Below are positions 50,376 to 61,340 of a DNA stretch of 64,000 bases, in pieces. Source of the DNA: Colius striatus (taxonomy: Eukaryota > Chordata > Aves > Coliiformes > Coliidae). The position numbers were made by a program, and so were the translations under genes. How positions within the stretch are numbered: the stretch's first letter is position 1; every line of letters begins with the position of its first letter. The stretch lies in contig NC_084759.1 in the NCBI RefSeq assembly GCF_028858725.1, positions 140,906,671-140,970,670 on the forward strand, written 5' to 3'. Below the pieces are notes generated by a model. That model worked only from the letters and a program-made list of their open reading frames with translations, was not told where the DNA came from and searched no databases.

Positions 50376-50441
50376 TTGAGCCCAATGCCGGGACACCACG
50401 TCGTAGACCTCTCTCCTTCTGCCCTTGCTGTGCCCATGAAG
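50376..50441 (+). CDS. MICAL3: candidate MICAL3 66-nt cassette exon
   Basis: The acceptor CTATTGAAG and donor GAAG|GTAACG enclose 66 nt, phase 1 on both sides, as required by this intron. The frame is open and reads VEPNAGTPRRRPLSF, then CPCCAHE. It keeps four CpGs in a CpG-poor intron and contains an RRRPLS site of the RxRxxS type plus a CPCC cluster. I do not recall this insert from other species, so it is a weaker call than the other cassettes. A decoy exon is possible. Confidence 0.45.
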
Positions 50442-51971
50442 GTAACGTAACCTCACACACTCCCCATTCTCCTTGACCACAGCTGAGTTGTCCTAGCAGC
50501 AGTAGTCAGTCAGCTAGTGACCACAAGGCCCCCCAGCCTTTTTCTTGTCCCCAAACCAGCCTTCTTAGTAGCACCCTGGTAACCAGCTTCTCTGAGCCTG
50601 TGGCAAGTTACTAAAGGTACAGTATCGCTTGTGCTAGTCCCAGCCGTGCTAGGGAAGGTGTAGCGGCTGGGAGGGACATGGGGCAGCAGCGGTGGGAGCA
50701 GTCATGTCACACTCCAGAGTTTCTGTTTTCATTTAGTGGCTTCAATTTCTCTATTCCTCCTGAAAGATGTTTGAAAGGTGGGGTAAGGGGAGACAATCTG
50801 CTTCCTTAAATACAGCCTTTTCATTAGTATATATGGATTAAAGGAATACTGTATCTTTATAAGGACTGGTTTGAAAAAACATCCTTGAACTTTAAAAAGC
50901 AACAAACCTTAAGCTAGAGCAGTTTTACCTCATCTGTCTTGCTCAGTGCATTCTTTAACTGTCCAAGTGGAGTTTGCTGTAGCATTTCCATTGCCAAGGC
51001 ATGGGGGAAGGGGTTGTTTATGTGTGTTCATGGTGTAATTTTGCTAACCATTTACTCTGCTTTCCATGGTGCTCCCTCACATCGGTTGTCAGTGCTCCCT
51101 TTCCAATCCTCCCATTATTCCTCTGCTCATTGGCTGTTTAAAAATACTTACGTATTCCATAGGTCAGTAGCATCATGGTTTTGGCTTCTTCTTAGAGGCA
51201 TTTGTTTTCTATACATCCTGGCATCGGAAAGGATGGGGAGACTTCCCAGTGTTTTCATGGCGCCACAGCACTGGACATCTGCATGTACCGTCTCCCTCTC
51301 CTGTCGCCACATGGGCATACTGTGCAGAGATGCTCAGAAAGGAATGCTTGGAACTGAGCAACACACTGACTGGTATAAGTCCACAGAGCTCTTAGGGTGG
51401 TACAGTTGGGTCTGCTATTCCTCAGGAGTCTGCTATTACAATTTTTCAAAGGCAGGTGTTCTCAGCTGAGCTGCAGTTTAAGAAGACTTATAGGCTTTCC
51501 TTTGTTTGGCTCCTGTGCAGCACTTCTGAGATGGTAAGAGTGGAGGCAGGGCATGGGTCTGAATTAACCAGCCATTAATGTGGTGTTTGTGACGTGTTTC
51601 CCAGGGTTTGAATAGTAAGCTTGATGCTTGGCTATTTTTAGCATCAAAATGACAATTTGAGAGATTTTGTTCTCGATGTAGATAGTATATATCCAGAATA
51701 ACAAACATAGACAGGGTTGTTAGTTGCTTCAGGATGCCTAGGTTATGTGCAGTGCAAGGTGATAGGATGCACCAACCCCAAAGTACTCTTGACCTTGATT
51801 TGAGGCCTCCCTCCTGCCTCCAGTTCCCATCCAGACAGGTGCATTGCTACTGTCCTTGATGGTGTTTGATAGAAGTCACAGCACTGATCTCAGGTAGTTC
51901 CGTGTGGCATCAGTGGCTTAGACCAGGAGATTGCTAGGAGGAGCTTCCCTGGTAAAGCATCTGATGAATAT

Positions 51972-52034
51972 CAGGGTGTTGGACTAGGTGATCTTTAAAG
52001 GTCCCTTCCAACCCCTACCGTTCTGTGGCTCTGT
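51972..52034 (+). mobile_element. CR1 tail, short
   Basis: The sequence runs from GTTGGACTAGGTGATCTTTAAAGG through CCCTTCCAACCCC to a degenerate TTCTGTGGCTCTG end. This is the last 60 or so bases of a CR1 element in forward orientation. Confidence 0.85.
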
Positions 52035-52856
52035 CATCCCGTAATATCAACAGAAGGCTTTGGGAACAGCATTCCGCAATTTATTCCACATAACTCCTGA
52101 CAGAGAGGAGATCCATCAGTGGATTACTGAGTAGGTTTAGGTGTAAGGCTTTGAAATAAATGAAATACCAACTAAGAGTTCTGTATTAGGTCACCAAGGC
52201 CCAAAGTGTTTTTATTCTGCTTTGTTATTAGGAAACGTGTCTGAGGATTGTTGTTCTTTCTGGTGCTGATGTGCAGTACTCTAGAAGTAGTTTCTGTGTT
52301 CACTGTTCAGAGGGGATCTTCAAGATGGATAGGTGTATGTGGCTAGGAGAAACAGTCAGAAAAGATTTATTTAGCTATTGAAAATACAGGACAAGATGTT
52401 ACTTCTGGACAGAAAGAGACTGAGGACATGCAATTGAAGAAAATAAAGGTAAAACACACGGAGTGACAATTGAATCTGTTCTGGTGAGCGTACGTTTAAG
52501 TAGCTGTCATGAGGATCCATCCATAAAGCTCTTGTCATGAAAGGAAAAGTGAAATACTTAGAGAAATCAAGGCTTTCTGCATTAAGAGTGAGGAAGAAAC
52601 AAGCACTCACAAGAAAATCAGAAAGAAAATAAATCAATCAATCAGGCTCCAAAGAGAAGAGAAGAGAAGCCTTTTGGAGGTCACTTCCACTCTTCTGTGT
52701 GCTTTAGGCAAACTGAATGGACCCGTCTTGGGAGCGCTCTGGCAGCATCTTGCTCGGCTTTCTTTGCACATTTTGCCCCATTATTGTTTTTATGGTTTGG
52801 GCTTGTAAGGATTGCATGGTGTTACCTGAAAACTTACCAAGTGTCTTTTTTGGCAG

Positions 52857-52956
52857 GCATGGGTAAGAAGGATGATCCCAAACTGATGCAGGAGTGGTTC
52901 AAGCTGGTGCAGGAGAAGAATGCCTTGGTTCGCTACGAGTCCGAACTGATGATATT
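52857..52956 (+). CDS. MICAL3: MICAL3 exon: bMERB second half
   Basis: A 100-nt exon, phase 1 in and phase 2 out, between TTTTTTGGCAG and ATATT|GTGAGT. The translation is GMGKKDDPKLMQEWFKLVQE, then KNALVRYESELMIF when joined to the next exon. This forms the conserved middle part of the bMERB domain, including the WFKLVQEKNALVRYE stretch characteristic of the family. Confidence 0.96.
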
Positions 52957-54280
52957 GTGAGTGAATGTACAAAGCTTCAAAAGGGGAGGGTTATGGTACA
53001 AAACAAGATCTGTCTATACTGTCTTCCCTGTAATGCCAGGAGGTCAACAGTCTCTTAGGCAGATTCTTGGCTGAGTATGTTTCGGAAAAGTGCTAGAAGA
53101 AAGAATCACTACAGTAAGGAATGGAGGTTCCAGCTGTTTGTGCACATGCAGTACAGATGTGCGTTTAAAGCTCTGAGCCCTTCCCAAGCTGTTCCTGGAT
53201 AGAACACATCTTGTTCATGCAAGTGTTTCCAAGCTATGCAGAAATAATGTGTGAATCTTGATTTTCATAGAGTCCACTTCCAAGTGTAGCCAAAAGGGTT
53301 TAATTCAGTTGCCTTTGCCATGTGGCCCTCTCTACTGCCTCTCATTTGGGCTCAGATGGGAAGGCTTTTTGCCTGTTAAGGAAAGTGGGAGCTTTCTCAA
53401 TCCCCATACTGCACAGTTAATGAAATTTGTTTCTGAATATGTCAGCTGAAGTGTGGAAGTGTGGAAGATAATCATCTTAGTGCCTGTGTCAGAAAAGCCC
53501 CAAGGTGATGTCTGCATTGGAATCTGAAAAGGCAATGGCCTGACACTTATCCTTAGTTGATAAGTTGGGAAGTGGCAGGAGGTATATAAAGTACAATTTT
53601 GCAGTGATTGCAGATTTGTATGTTCCTTCACACAGTTTTAGATTTAATCTCACCCCTAATCTGCTCAACTTGCCCTTCCTAGCTGAAGGTCTTTAGTCTA
53701 GAAAAGAGGAGACTGAGGGGAGATCTTGTTAGTATTTACAAATATCTAAATGGTGGGTGTCAGGAGGTTGGGACATCCCTTTTTTAGGTGTTATCTAGCA
53801 ACAGGACAAGGGGTAATGGGATGAAGCTGGAACACAAAAAGTTCTATTTAAACATAAGAAAAAACTATTTAACTGTGAGGGTGAGGGAGCCCTGGCACAG
53901 GCTGCCCAGAGGGGTTGTGAATTCTCCTTCCTTGGTGTGGATTCTCCTTCCAGGTCTTCAAGACCTGCCTGGACATTTTCCTATGCAACCTGATCTAGGC
54001 TGATCTGCTTCTGCAGGGGGGGTTGGACTAGATGATCTCTAAAAGTCCCTTCCAACCCCTACCATTCTATGATTCTAAGGTAAATAACCTGAGATGCTAA
54101 AAGTACATTTAAATCTTTAAGAAATACATGTCCTAGGTGTTTTTAGAGCTATTCCAAAACAGATTGGTCTAAATCATAGCAGATATCTAGAGGGGGAGTA
54201 GAAATCGAGAACAGATATGAAGCAATGTGTGGAGTATTTTAATACGCCCTGAACCTGTATTCCTGCTGTTTCCCTTTCAG
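52957..54280 (+). other. MICAL3: MICAL3 intron (phase 2) with CR1
   Basis: A 1.3-kb intron that includes a CR1 copy at 53681-54078. The element ends about 200 bp before the next acceptor, CTGTTTCCCTTTCAG. Confidence 0.88.
53681..54078 (+). mobile_element. CR1 retroposon, 3' fragment
   Basis: A forward copy of about 400 bp. It runs from the 'agtctagaaaagaggagactgagggg' portion through AGCAACAGGACAAGGGG, 'gccctggcacaggctgcccagagg' and CTTCAAGACCTGCCTGGACA to CCCTTCCAACCCCTACC and ATTCTATGATTCT. Well preserved, with no coding capacity. Confidence 0.95.
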
Positions 54281-54354
54281 TGCCCGGGAGCTGGAACTGG
54301 AAGACAGGCAGAGTCGGTTACAGCAGGAGCTTCGGGAGAGGATGGCAGTAGAAG
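54281..54354 (+). CDS. MICAL3: MICAL3 exon: bMERB helix
   Basis: A 74-nt exon, phase 2 in and phase 1 out, between TTTCCCTTTCAG and GTAGAAG|GTGAGA. It reads ARELELEDRQSRLQQELRER followed by MAVE, a heptad-like charged helix near the C-terminus of the bMERB domain. The following intron is only 84 nt. Confidence 0.95.
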
Positions 54355-54438
54355 GTGAGAGCAAAAGGGAACATTTCATAGATTGTACGTGCATGTTTCT
54401 GGCCTCGTCTATGCTGACAGTTTTTGGTATCTCTGTAG

Positions 54439-54623
54439 ATCATCTGAAGACAGATGAGGAGCTCGCAGAGGAGAAGAGGATCCTGAATGAGATGCTAGAA
54501 GTAGTGGAGCAGAGAGATTCTCTCGTGGCTCTTCTTGAGGAGCAGCGGCTTCGAGAAAAAGAAGAAGACAAGGACCTGGAGGCAGTCATGCTTTCCAAAG
54601 GTTTTAGCTTAAACTGGTCCTGA
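54439..54623 (+). CDS. MICAL3: MICAL3 last coding exon and stop
   Basis: After the 84-nt intron (acceptor TATCTCTGTAG) the frame reads DHLKTDEELAEEKRILNEML, continues through EVVEQRDSLVALLEEQRL, and ends LSKGFSLNWS with a TGA at 54621-54623. The SKGFSLNWS C-terminus is the expected end of MICAL3. This final helix completes the Rab-binding surface of the bMERB domain. The exon continues into the 3' UTR. Confidence 0.97.
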
Positions 54624-57600
54624 GCTTAACACATTTACCTCTGCTGGTCTGTGTTGTCCAGTTGGCCTACCCTGAGTTCGCCAGAATTACATGGATAGGA
54701 AGATGTTGAAGGGGAAACCTCCGAAGGGTGCGACAGCATGCAGAGATTTGGTGTGAAGCACTCGGAAGCCTTTTGATAAGTGTGTTGGTTCCAGAAGCTG
54801 AAGTTTTACATGTCTGCAAGCCAAGTTGGAGATAGTGAGTTGAGACTGTGGAGTCTCCTTGAGGTCCTGTACAGTGGACCGTATTTTTGTGTTGTGGGTA
54901 GGAGAGAGAGGAATAATCCATGTGTGGGGAAGGAGGTTAAGGGAAGAAGTACCCTTAACTAAACTGGATTTGTGGCAGTCCATTCCTTCCCCGTTTGTAT
55001 TACACCAGTTCTAATAAAAGGGAGGGAAGTGGCAACCCTCTCTGGAAAACCACAGCAGCCTGTAGCAGCCTGTATGGTGGAGTCAGCTGTTCAAGAGAGC
55101 TCCAGAAGCCCAGGGCAACACCTTTTTTGCTTTAGTCTTGCTCCCCACCAAAGAAACCTGTAGTTGATCGTTACGCATGGATATGAAGAAATACAAGATG
55201 GAGAAGATACTACTATTGCGCGTGATAGAACTCTCTGCCTCCTGGCTTTTAGAGAGATTTGGGCATCAGAGGACTCTCTCCCTATCGTAGCCTCCCAAAT
55301 CATCATCTTCTTGTGGGGAAAAAGGAGGAGAAGAAGAAGAGAGGGAAGATGCCCTTCTGCTGTGCTACACACTGGAGAGACAGCTAACTGCTGGCCTTAG
55401 TCTTCATGGCCGCAGCTCAGAGGCTGGTGGGCTTCTTTGTTCTGTCTTTATTGTGACTGTTTTGACACTGGAAAATACTGACTGTGGGACAGTGGTAAGT
55501 GTGTGCTGGGGCAGGGGTGTTACCAGGCAGCATTCCCTGGCTGTGAGGCCCTTCCGAGGGAGAAGCCCTTAAATGACTGAACCACCATTAAGACTTTTTC
55601 AGTGTTTTTATTATTTTTTCCTCTATATTTTGTTTTTGCACATTGGAAACGAAACTTAAGACTTGCCTGGGCCCTCAGTCACTTTGACCCTTTTATGTCC
55701 ATTAACTTATTTTATAATACTTGAAAGAAGATCCATTTTTATATCTTTTAGGGAAAAAATGGACGAGTGATGGGTGTGTGTGCCTGCTGCATCCTACAAC
55801 TTCCACTTCTAAATTACTGGACGTTGTTACCTGTGGCTATTTATTAGTGTTCTTATTAATGATTTGATTGTTACGCATATTTGATTGTGGAGGGAGTGTT
55901 TTAAGTCTGTTAGAGAAGGCACTACTGTGGATTGGGGCCCTACTTCACAGCAGGGGCAGCCTTTACGTACCCACAGATGCATCCTGCCCTAGGGGTTTTC
56001 CTTTATGACAAAATCCTGCGCACTCATGGAGTTGTAAGAATCTCTTTGTGTTCCTAGGATACTTTTCTGCATCCCAGATTCCCTCTGTTGGACTAATAAA
56101 CCCATAATTTATTTAAATTTTACATTTTTATAACAAGAAAGCCAAAACTGTGAGATAGAAATATCTCATATGTCTTTCTCACTGAAAGAGGGGATCCTCA
56201 CACTCTACAGCTAGAGGAACCTCCACGAAAACAAAAATAGCACATTTCCTGCTGCATCTGTTGGAAGAAGCTCCTTTTGGCTCAGGTAGTGAAGCTGCTG
56301 CTTTTCAGCCAAGAGGGTTCTTATTGTAACCATATGTTAACCAAGGAGCAGGATACGCAGGGAGCGACTCAGCACCGCTGGCTGTGTGACAGACTCCCTG
56401 AGCACGAGGTCCATGCTGCATCCCGCAGAGCTGAAGCAGCACCATGTGCTGGGTACATGTCCCATCCTTACTGGCACGGGCAGAGAGGGATTTTTCCCCC
56501 CTTGGGATGCTGACTATGTTCTTTTCTTGTTAAAGAAGTCCTAAGGCTACTCCCCGATGTTTTTAAGGAAGTCTCCCATTCCAAAGCATATTCATACAGC
56601 CTACTGATTTTTTCAGCCTGAACTTAAAAGGCACCCAAGCAGGGCTGAGCATCCTTTAATCCTTTGCCCCAGGCCAGAAGTTATCATGGTTTCTTGCTGT
56701 TGGCTCCCTACTTCCTTCAAAAGAGATCTTCTGTAAGCCAGAGTCCACGATTTGAATTCACCTCTGACTTAGGAGCATACCTCAGGCTGAAGAGGAGTGA
56801 GTAGGAGTGTCCCCAGAGATTCTGAGTGGTGCTGGTTGTTAACTGTGGAAACAGCTTTTTCCTGCCTCAAGTGTTCCCCCTTTATCTCCACGAGTGTTTT
56901 TGGCTACAGCATTACAAATGAAACCCAGATGCTTATGAAACCATGCAGAGGGTCCAACAAACGGAATCCCCCCGACTGCCCAGCTCAGGGGGCAGCTACA
57001 CGACTCAAATTGGCAATGGTAGTTTACATGGTCTGCATCGGCGGGGCTGGTGGAAGCCAGAGAGGAGGAGGAAAGAAAGAGGGAAGCTAAATACGTAGTT
57101 TATTGTAAGCTGCCTTGCACAGAGAGTTGCCCTCAGTCCATTTGATAGTGCACTAGGTATGTGGACTGTGTCCAACTTTTAATAAAAGATCATCGAATGT
57201 GACCCATAGAACAGAAAAATCTTGAAGAAGAAACCCAGGATCACTGCTTTTCCCTTTCGTGCTGGGGGGAGGCTGGGCAGATCTTTGCAATCTTTGGAGA
57301 GTGGTATCACTGGAAGGCATAATGCTCCACTGCGGGGTTAACACCATATCTTCTAAATGTGAGCTCTGTAGGTGATGCTGAAGGCCTCCAGCAGCCAGGA
57401 TGAAGAGCTAACGTCGCACACACAAATTAATGAAACATACACGAAAGGGAATGTTAAAAGGCCTTTTTATATCAAAATGGTTGTAAAAGGCACAACTTGT
57501 ATTTGCTGTTCAGTTGCACTTTAAGAGTTTGACTTGCATATCAGATACTGGGGTTTTTTTACTATCTGAATATTTTTAATTCAAATTTTGTATTTTCAAA

Positions 57601-58652
57601 GCTGAAGAAGGCTCTTGTGACAAGAAGATCCCTTATTTGTATTGGAATCCAAGCAGAATGTCCTAGCTCTTTGTGCAGCCCAGGTGGGCAGCAGCACATG
57701 CCTCAGCCACGTGCGTTCAGTGCCGTGTGTCCGTCTGGTGTGTGAGGGGAGCGGGAAGGCCCTCAGCCTCCGAGCAGCGGGCACGCGAGGGCACTGTCCC
57801 CAAATCAGGGCCAGCCGCTGCCTCCCTGCAGTAGGCAGGAGGAGAGCAGAGCTTGGAGCTGAACCTGTGTGTTCCTTTTGAGATGGGCAAGCACTTCAGT
57901 CCCCTACGGGGAAGGGAAGGGGGATAGCACCTCCTGGAAGCACCTGGGAGGCAGACAGGGACAGGGGAGCTAGGATTGCCAAAACAAGTAACCTGCTTTT
58001 TTCCCAGTACAACTATTGGGTTTTACTGTTCTGTTCCTTTTAACCACATTTTCATTAAAACCGAAATGGCTGTAAAATCCCGAGCTTCAAAGGACTGATG
58101 CGTGGGGGAGGTGGCAAGACGTTTCAGCTCCAACTTCCAGACCTATTCCTTCTTTTCAGTTAGCTGATACCCCAAGGTCTCGCTAGGGCACGTTACAAAC
58201 TGCATTGCTGAACACATTTTAGAGCAAAAGGCAAGTTTGAAAAGCCTGTCCTTCTCTGTATCCGTCTCTGCATTTTATGTAAATATTTGTTTGTATGTAA
58301 AGACACCAGTGGGTCCTTGGGTTATCCCCACGGTCAAGAATCTGAGTTTTGTGCAATGCCTAGGCCTCTCTTAGAACACGGTGCTTGCGTAGAGCTAGTC
58401 ACCACATTTGTGTGCACTCCGGTGGTTGTTTAATATTTTTATACATCCTAATCCTGAACATTATGAAGTATTATAAGTGGTCTAGACTGCATGATCTAGA
58501 GCAGCCGGCAGTTCCATTTTCTTAGCAGCTGTTCCTAAAATGTTCACGGCTACACCTCGTTTGGTTAACATTCTTTTGAGTTTTCAGTTAAGCGTTTACA
58601 CCAGACACCAGTGGACGAGGAAGGTGTTGCGTTCTATAAAATCTCCCGTGTA

Positions 58653-58673
58653 CAGTTTGTACAGTACAAACTG
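58653..58673 (+). other. 21-nt hairpin upstream of poly(A) signal
   Basis: Arms CAGTTTGTAC and GTACAAACTG are perfect reverse complements around one A. The hairpin lies 47 nt before the AATAAA at 58721, and a UGUA motif falls inside the left arm. Confidence 0.8.
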
Positions 58674-58720
58674 AAAAGCCACAACATGGCTTTATGAGAA
58701 TGTCAGTCATTATTGTCTGC

Positions 58721-58726
58721 AATAAA
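58721..58726 (+). terminator. MICAL3: AATAAA, likely MICAL3 poly(A) signal
   Basis: A canonical hexamer in the context TCTGCAATAAAGAGAAC with two UGUA motifs within 75 nt upstream. Cleavage would fall near 58740. Confidence 0.55.
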
Positions 58727-59927
58727 GAGAACTCTAAAACATACTAAAAACCAGCCTGTATATAGTTCACAGAGAAGGAGATCGCTGGTGCTCAACAGTT
58801 GCAAAATAACAGAGATTAAGAGCTTTCCAGAAGTTCCTGCTTTTGGGTAGCTCAGAGTACTGCTACAGGCAGGGTGGCTAGCTGGGCAAATGGGAAGGTG
58901 CTGAAAGCAGATGTGAAGGGGAGGATGCCGTGTTCTGATGGCAGTGCAGTCATTTAAATACTCTGTATCTGTGCGTGCATGCATGCGTGTGTGAAGTCTT
59001 ATCCAGGTGAAGGGATCTGCTTTGGCATCTTCCCTTTTGTGTGAAAGTGAACTCTGATATTCAGATTGTTCAAGGCTTTTACGGTTGGCATGTATGGAGT
59101 GTTAACAGAAAAGCATTATACCCTACCTGTAAAAAAACCCAACTCTGTTCCAGCCTGTTTTCTTCTGTTTGGTTGTGTTTTATCGTTTGTTTCTATGCAC
59201 ACTTGCTTCGTTGGTGTTGAGATTTTAGCACCTCAGATGGCCAACTGAACTAAAAAAAAAAAAAAAGGAAGAAAAACAATAAAGTCATTAATTATTTTTT
59301 CTTTTTGTTGGTGGAGTTACCGTTTCTTTCCCTGCGTTCATTCTCGTGCCTGAGGGTTACAGAGGGAGCCGGGAGCTAAGGGAAGGCGATGCTGAGATGA
59401 GGGAAAAACCTAAGTGTTGGAGGGCCTGACTTCAGCCTCTCTTTTGCTGGAACACTTGGAGCTCACCCACATTATCTGAAATACAAACATCTTGGTACAG
59501 CCCCAATACATGGTCGTCCTTTCTTAGTATTTGACGTTGTTTCGTCAGGTTCTTTGTGAAGACAAATGACAATAAATAGCCAAGGAGGGGTGAGGGTAAT
59601 GTAAAGGGAATTGTAGGAACTAGGATTTAATTTGTGTAGCTGTAGCTCACTTCCTTAGCCTGCAGCACTAAGGTAAACATCTAGTATAGCAGCATTCAGT
59701 AAAACAAGGAGACAGGAATGAATGACAGGAACACCTCTGTACTGACTTTCAGTGTTGTTTTAAGCCTCCACCACTCCATGTCCCTGCTTGCTTGCACTGT
59801 GCCCAGCTCAGGAAGGTTAGCTAAGCAACGTGCAGCTCCACAGCTCTGCCCTGTGAACAGACTGGAAGGATTCAGAGGTTCAACCTCACCAGCACGTGTG
59901 TCAAGAAAAGGCATCTCAACTGGGCAT

Positions 59928-60030
59928 AGAATCAGAGAATCAGAATGGTAGGGGTTGGAAGGGACCTGTAGAGATCACCTAGTCCAACCCCCCCCGCTAA
60001 AGCAGGTTCACCTCAATCGGATCACAGGCA
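59928..60030 (-). mobile_element. CR1 tail
   Basis: AGAATCAGAGAATCAGAATGG is followed by TAGGGGTTGGAAGGGACC, TAGTCCAACCCC, and a decaying stretch ending near AATCGGATCACAGG. It is the 3' end of a CR1 in reverse orientation. Confidence 0.9.
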
Positions 60031-60775
60031 GCTCCTGTTGGAAAAGGGAGCATGTTCAGCCTTGGTGGTGAGTGCTGGGTCCAGTGAACGTCAGGAGCCT
60101 GAAACCCAGAAAAAAGACATCCTGTCAGCAGCAGGAGCAGCACTGCTGTCATTAAGTAGACAGAGAAATCATAAGACATTGCGCCTTCTTTTTTTTCCAA
60201 CAAGCAGAAAACACAAAGGACATTGTGGGAAATCCCGGCAGGGGAAGTACCAAATGACTCTAATTTTCTTGCCCACTCATTTTGAAAACAAGGGATAAAT
60301 GCTGGTGTTTGTAAGGTGGCTGGACAAAAGCAGACCTGTTGTGGCCACAGCAGGGATGAGGGGCCTTGGGAGGCCTGAAGGCCAGGTGTGGCAAGCTGTG
60401 CTGCAGGCAGCAGGAAGGACATGGCTCACTCCTTCATTTGTGCAGCTCAGCAGGTCTTTGAGAACCCTTCAAACCCTACAGTTCTTCCTCTTCTTTTGGT
60501 CTTTTGCTTTCAAATAAGAGTGGGAGAAAGCTGTGATAATCCCAGAGGGATCTCTTGGGTGTCAAAAGGCCAGTCCACAAAGATTTCTCTCTTGATGCCA
60601 AAAGAGAAATGAATATACGAAGAGCGATCACTGGACTTGGGGACACAGGTGGCCAGCTCCCATCCATAGCCAGCCTTGTGACACTGTCACAGCTTTTTTA
60701 TTACTCGCCAAAGTTGTCAGCCCCGATTTCAATGAGAGACCCGAAGGCTCTGATATTTTATGAATTACAGACAGA

Positions 60776-61340
60776 ACAACTGTGGTAGTTTGAGCCTGGC
60801 TGGATGCCAGGTGCCCACCACACCACTTTATCCCGCACTTCCTCAGCAAGCCAGGGAAGGGGAGAAAATAAGATGGGAGTCTCGTGGGTTGAGATAAAAG
60901 CAGTTTAATAAATAAGCAGCAAAGCCGCACGTGCGGGAAGCAAAGCAGAAGCAGATAAGCTGTTACTCTCTACTTCCCATCAGCAGCGATGTCCGGCCAC
61001 CTCCCGAGAAGCAGGGCTTCAGTACGCGTAGCGGTTGCTTTGGGAAGGCCAGAAATGAATCTCGCCTCCCCTTCCTGCTCCTCTCCCCCAGTTTATATTA
61101 CTGAGCTGACGTCATATGGTATGGAATATCTCCTTGGTCAGCCTGGGTCAGCTGTCCTGGCCATAGTCCCTCCCAAGATCATGCCCACCCACAGCTATTG
61201 GTAAAGGTGGGGGAAGGAATGCTGGAGGAACAGCCCTGATGTTGTGCAAGCGGTAGTCATAATATTGATATCAACAGTAAGCACAGCACTGCAGGAGCTG
61301 CTGTGGAAAATCACTATCGTCCCAGACCCACTACAACAAC
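60776..61340. mobile_element. solo LTR of an endogenous retrovirus with 5-bp target duplication
   Basis: A 555-bp element at 60781-61335 begins TGTGGTAG and ends CCCACTACA, so it has the TG...CA termini of an LTR. It is flanked on both sides by ACAAC (60776-60780 and 61336-61340), a perfect 5-bp target-site duplication. The opening segment with GGCTGGATGCCAGGTGCCCA is one I associate with avian ERVL-type LTRs. No internal viral genes are present. It contains a full cAMP-response element TGACGTCA at 61107-61114. Orientation is not settled. Confidence 0.85.
61107..61114. promoter_or_regulatory. consensus CRE (TGACGTCA) inside the solo LTR
   Basis: A perfect 8-bp palindromic CREB/ATF site within the LTR, about 2.5 kb upstream of the CpG-island promoter. 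Confidence 0.6.

Larger units (their letters stand above)
37069..52856 (+). other. MICAL3: MICAL3 15.8-kb intron with nested cassette exons
   Basis: A phase-1 interval between the two bMERB exons. It contains the small exon 41312-41362, the candidate exon 50376-50441, a TG/TA microsatellite (41101-41171), a 16-bp duplicated sequence (48206-48241), a minus-strand open frame (49032-49395) and a CR1 tail (51972-52034). The rest is AT-rich sequence in which I see no gene. Confidence 0.8.
54624..58740 (+). other. MICAL3: MICAL3 3' UTR (inferred)
   Basis: The sequence after the stop has no splice-like breaks, no recognisable repeats and no long coding frame. It carries AATAAA hexamers at 56095-56100, 57181-57186 and 58721-58726. 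I take the last as the main end because UGUA motifs lie upstream (near 58649 and 58658) and repeat-containing intergenic sequence follows. Shorter forms ending at the first two sites are possible. A further AATAAA at 59278-59283 could extend it. Confidence 0.6.

Noticed and set aside
50143..50460. Minus-strand Glu/Lys-rich frame of 105 codons
   Set aside because: It is the reverse of the polypyrimidine tract at 50179-50373. The acidic and basic codons are a composition effect.
59252..59283. A-run followed by AATAAA as a retroposon tail or the MICAL3 end
   Set aside because: No retroposon body or target duplication is visible beside it. As the MICAL3 end it is less likely than 58721, which has UGUA motifs upstream.
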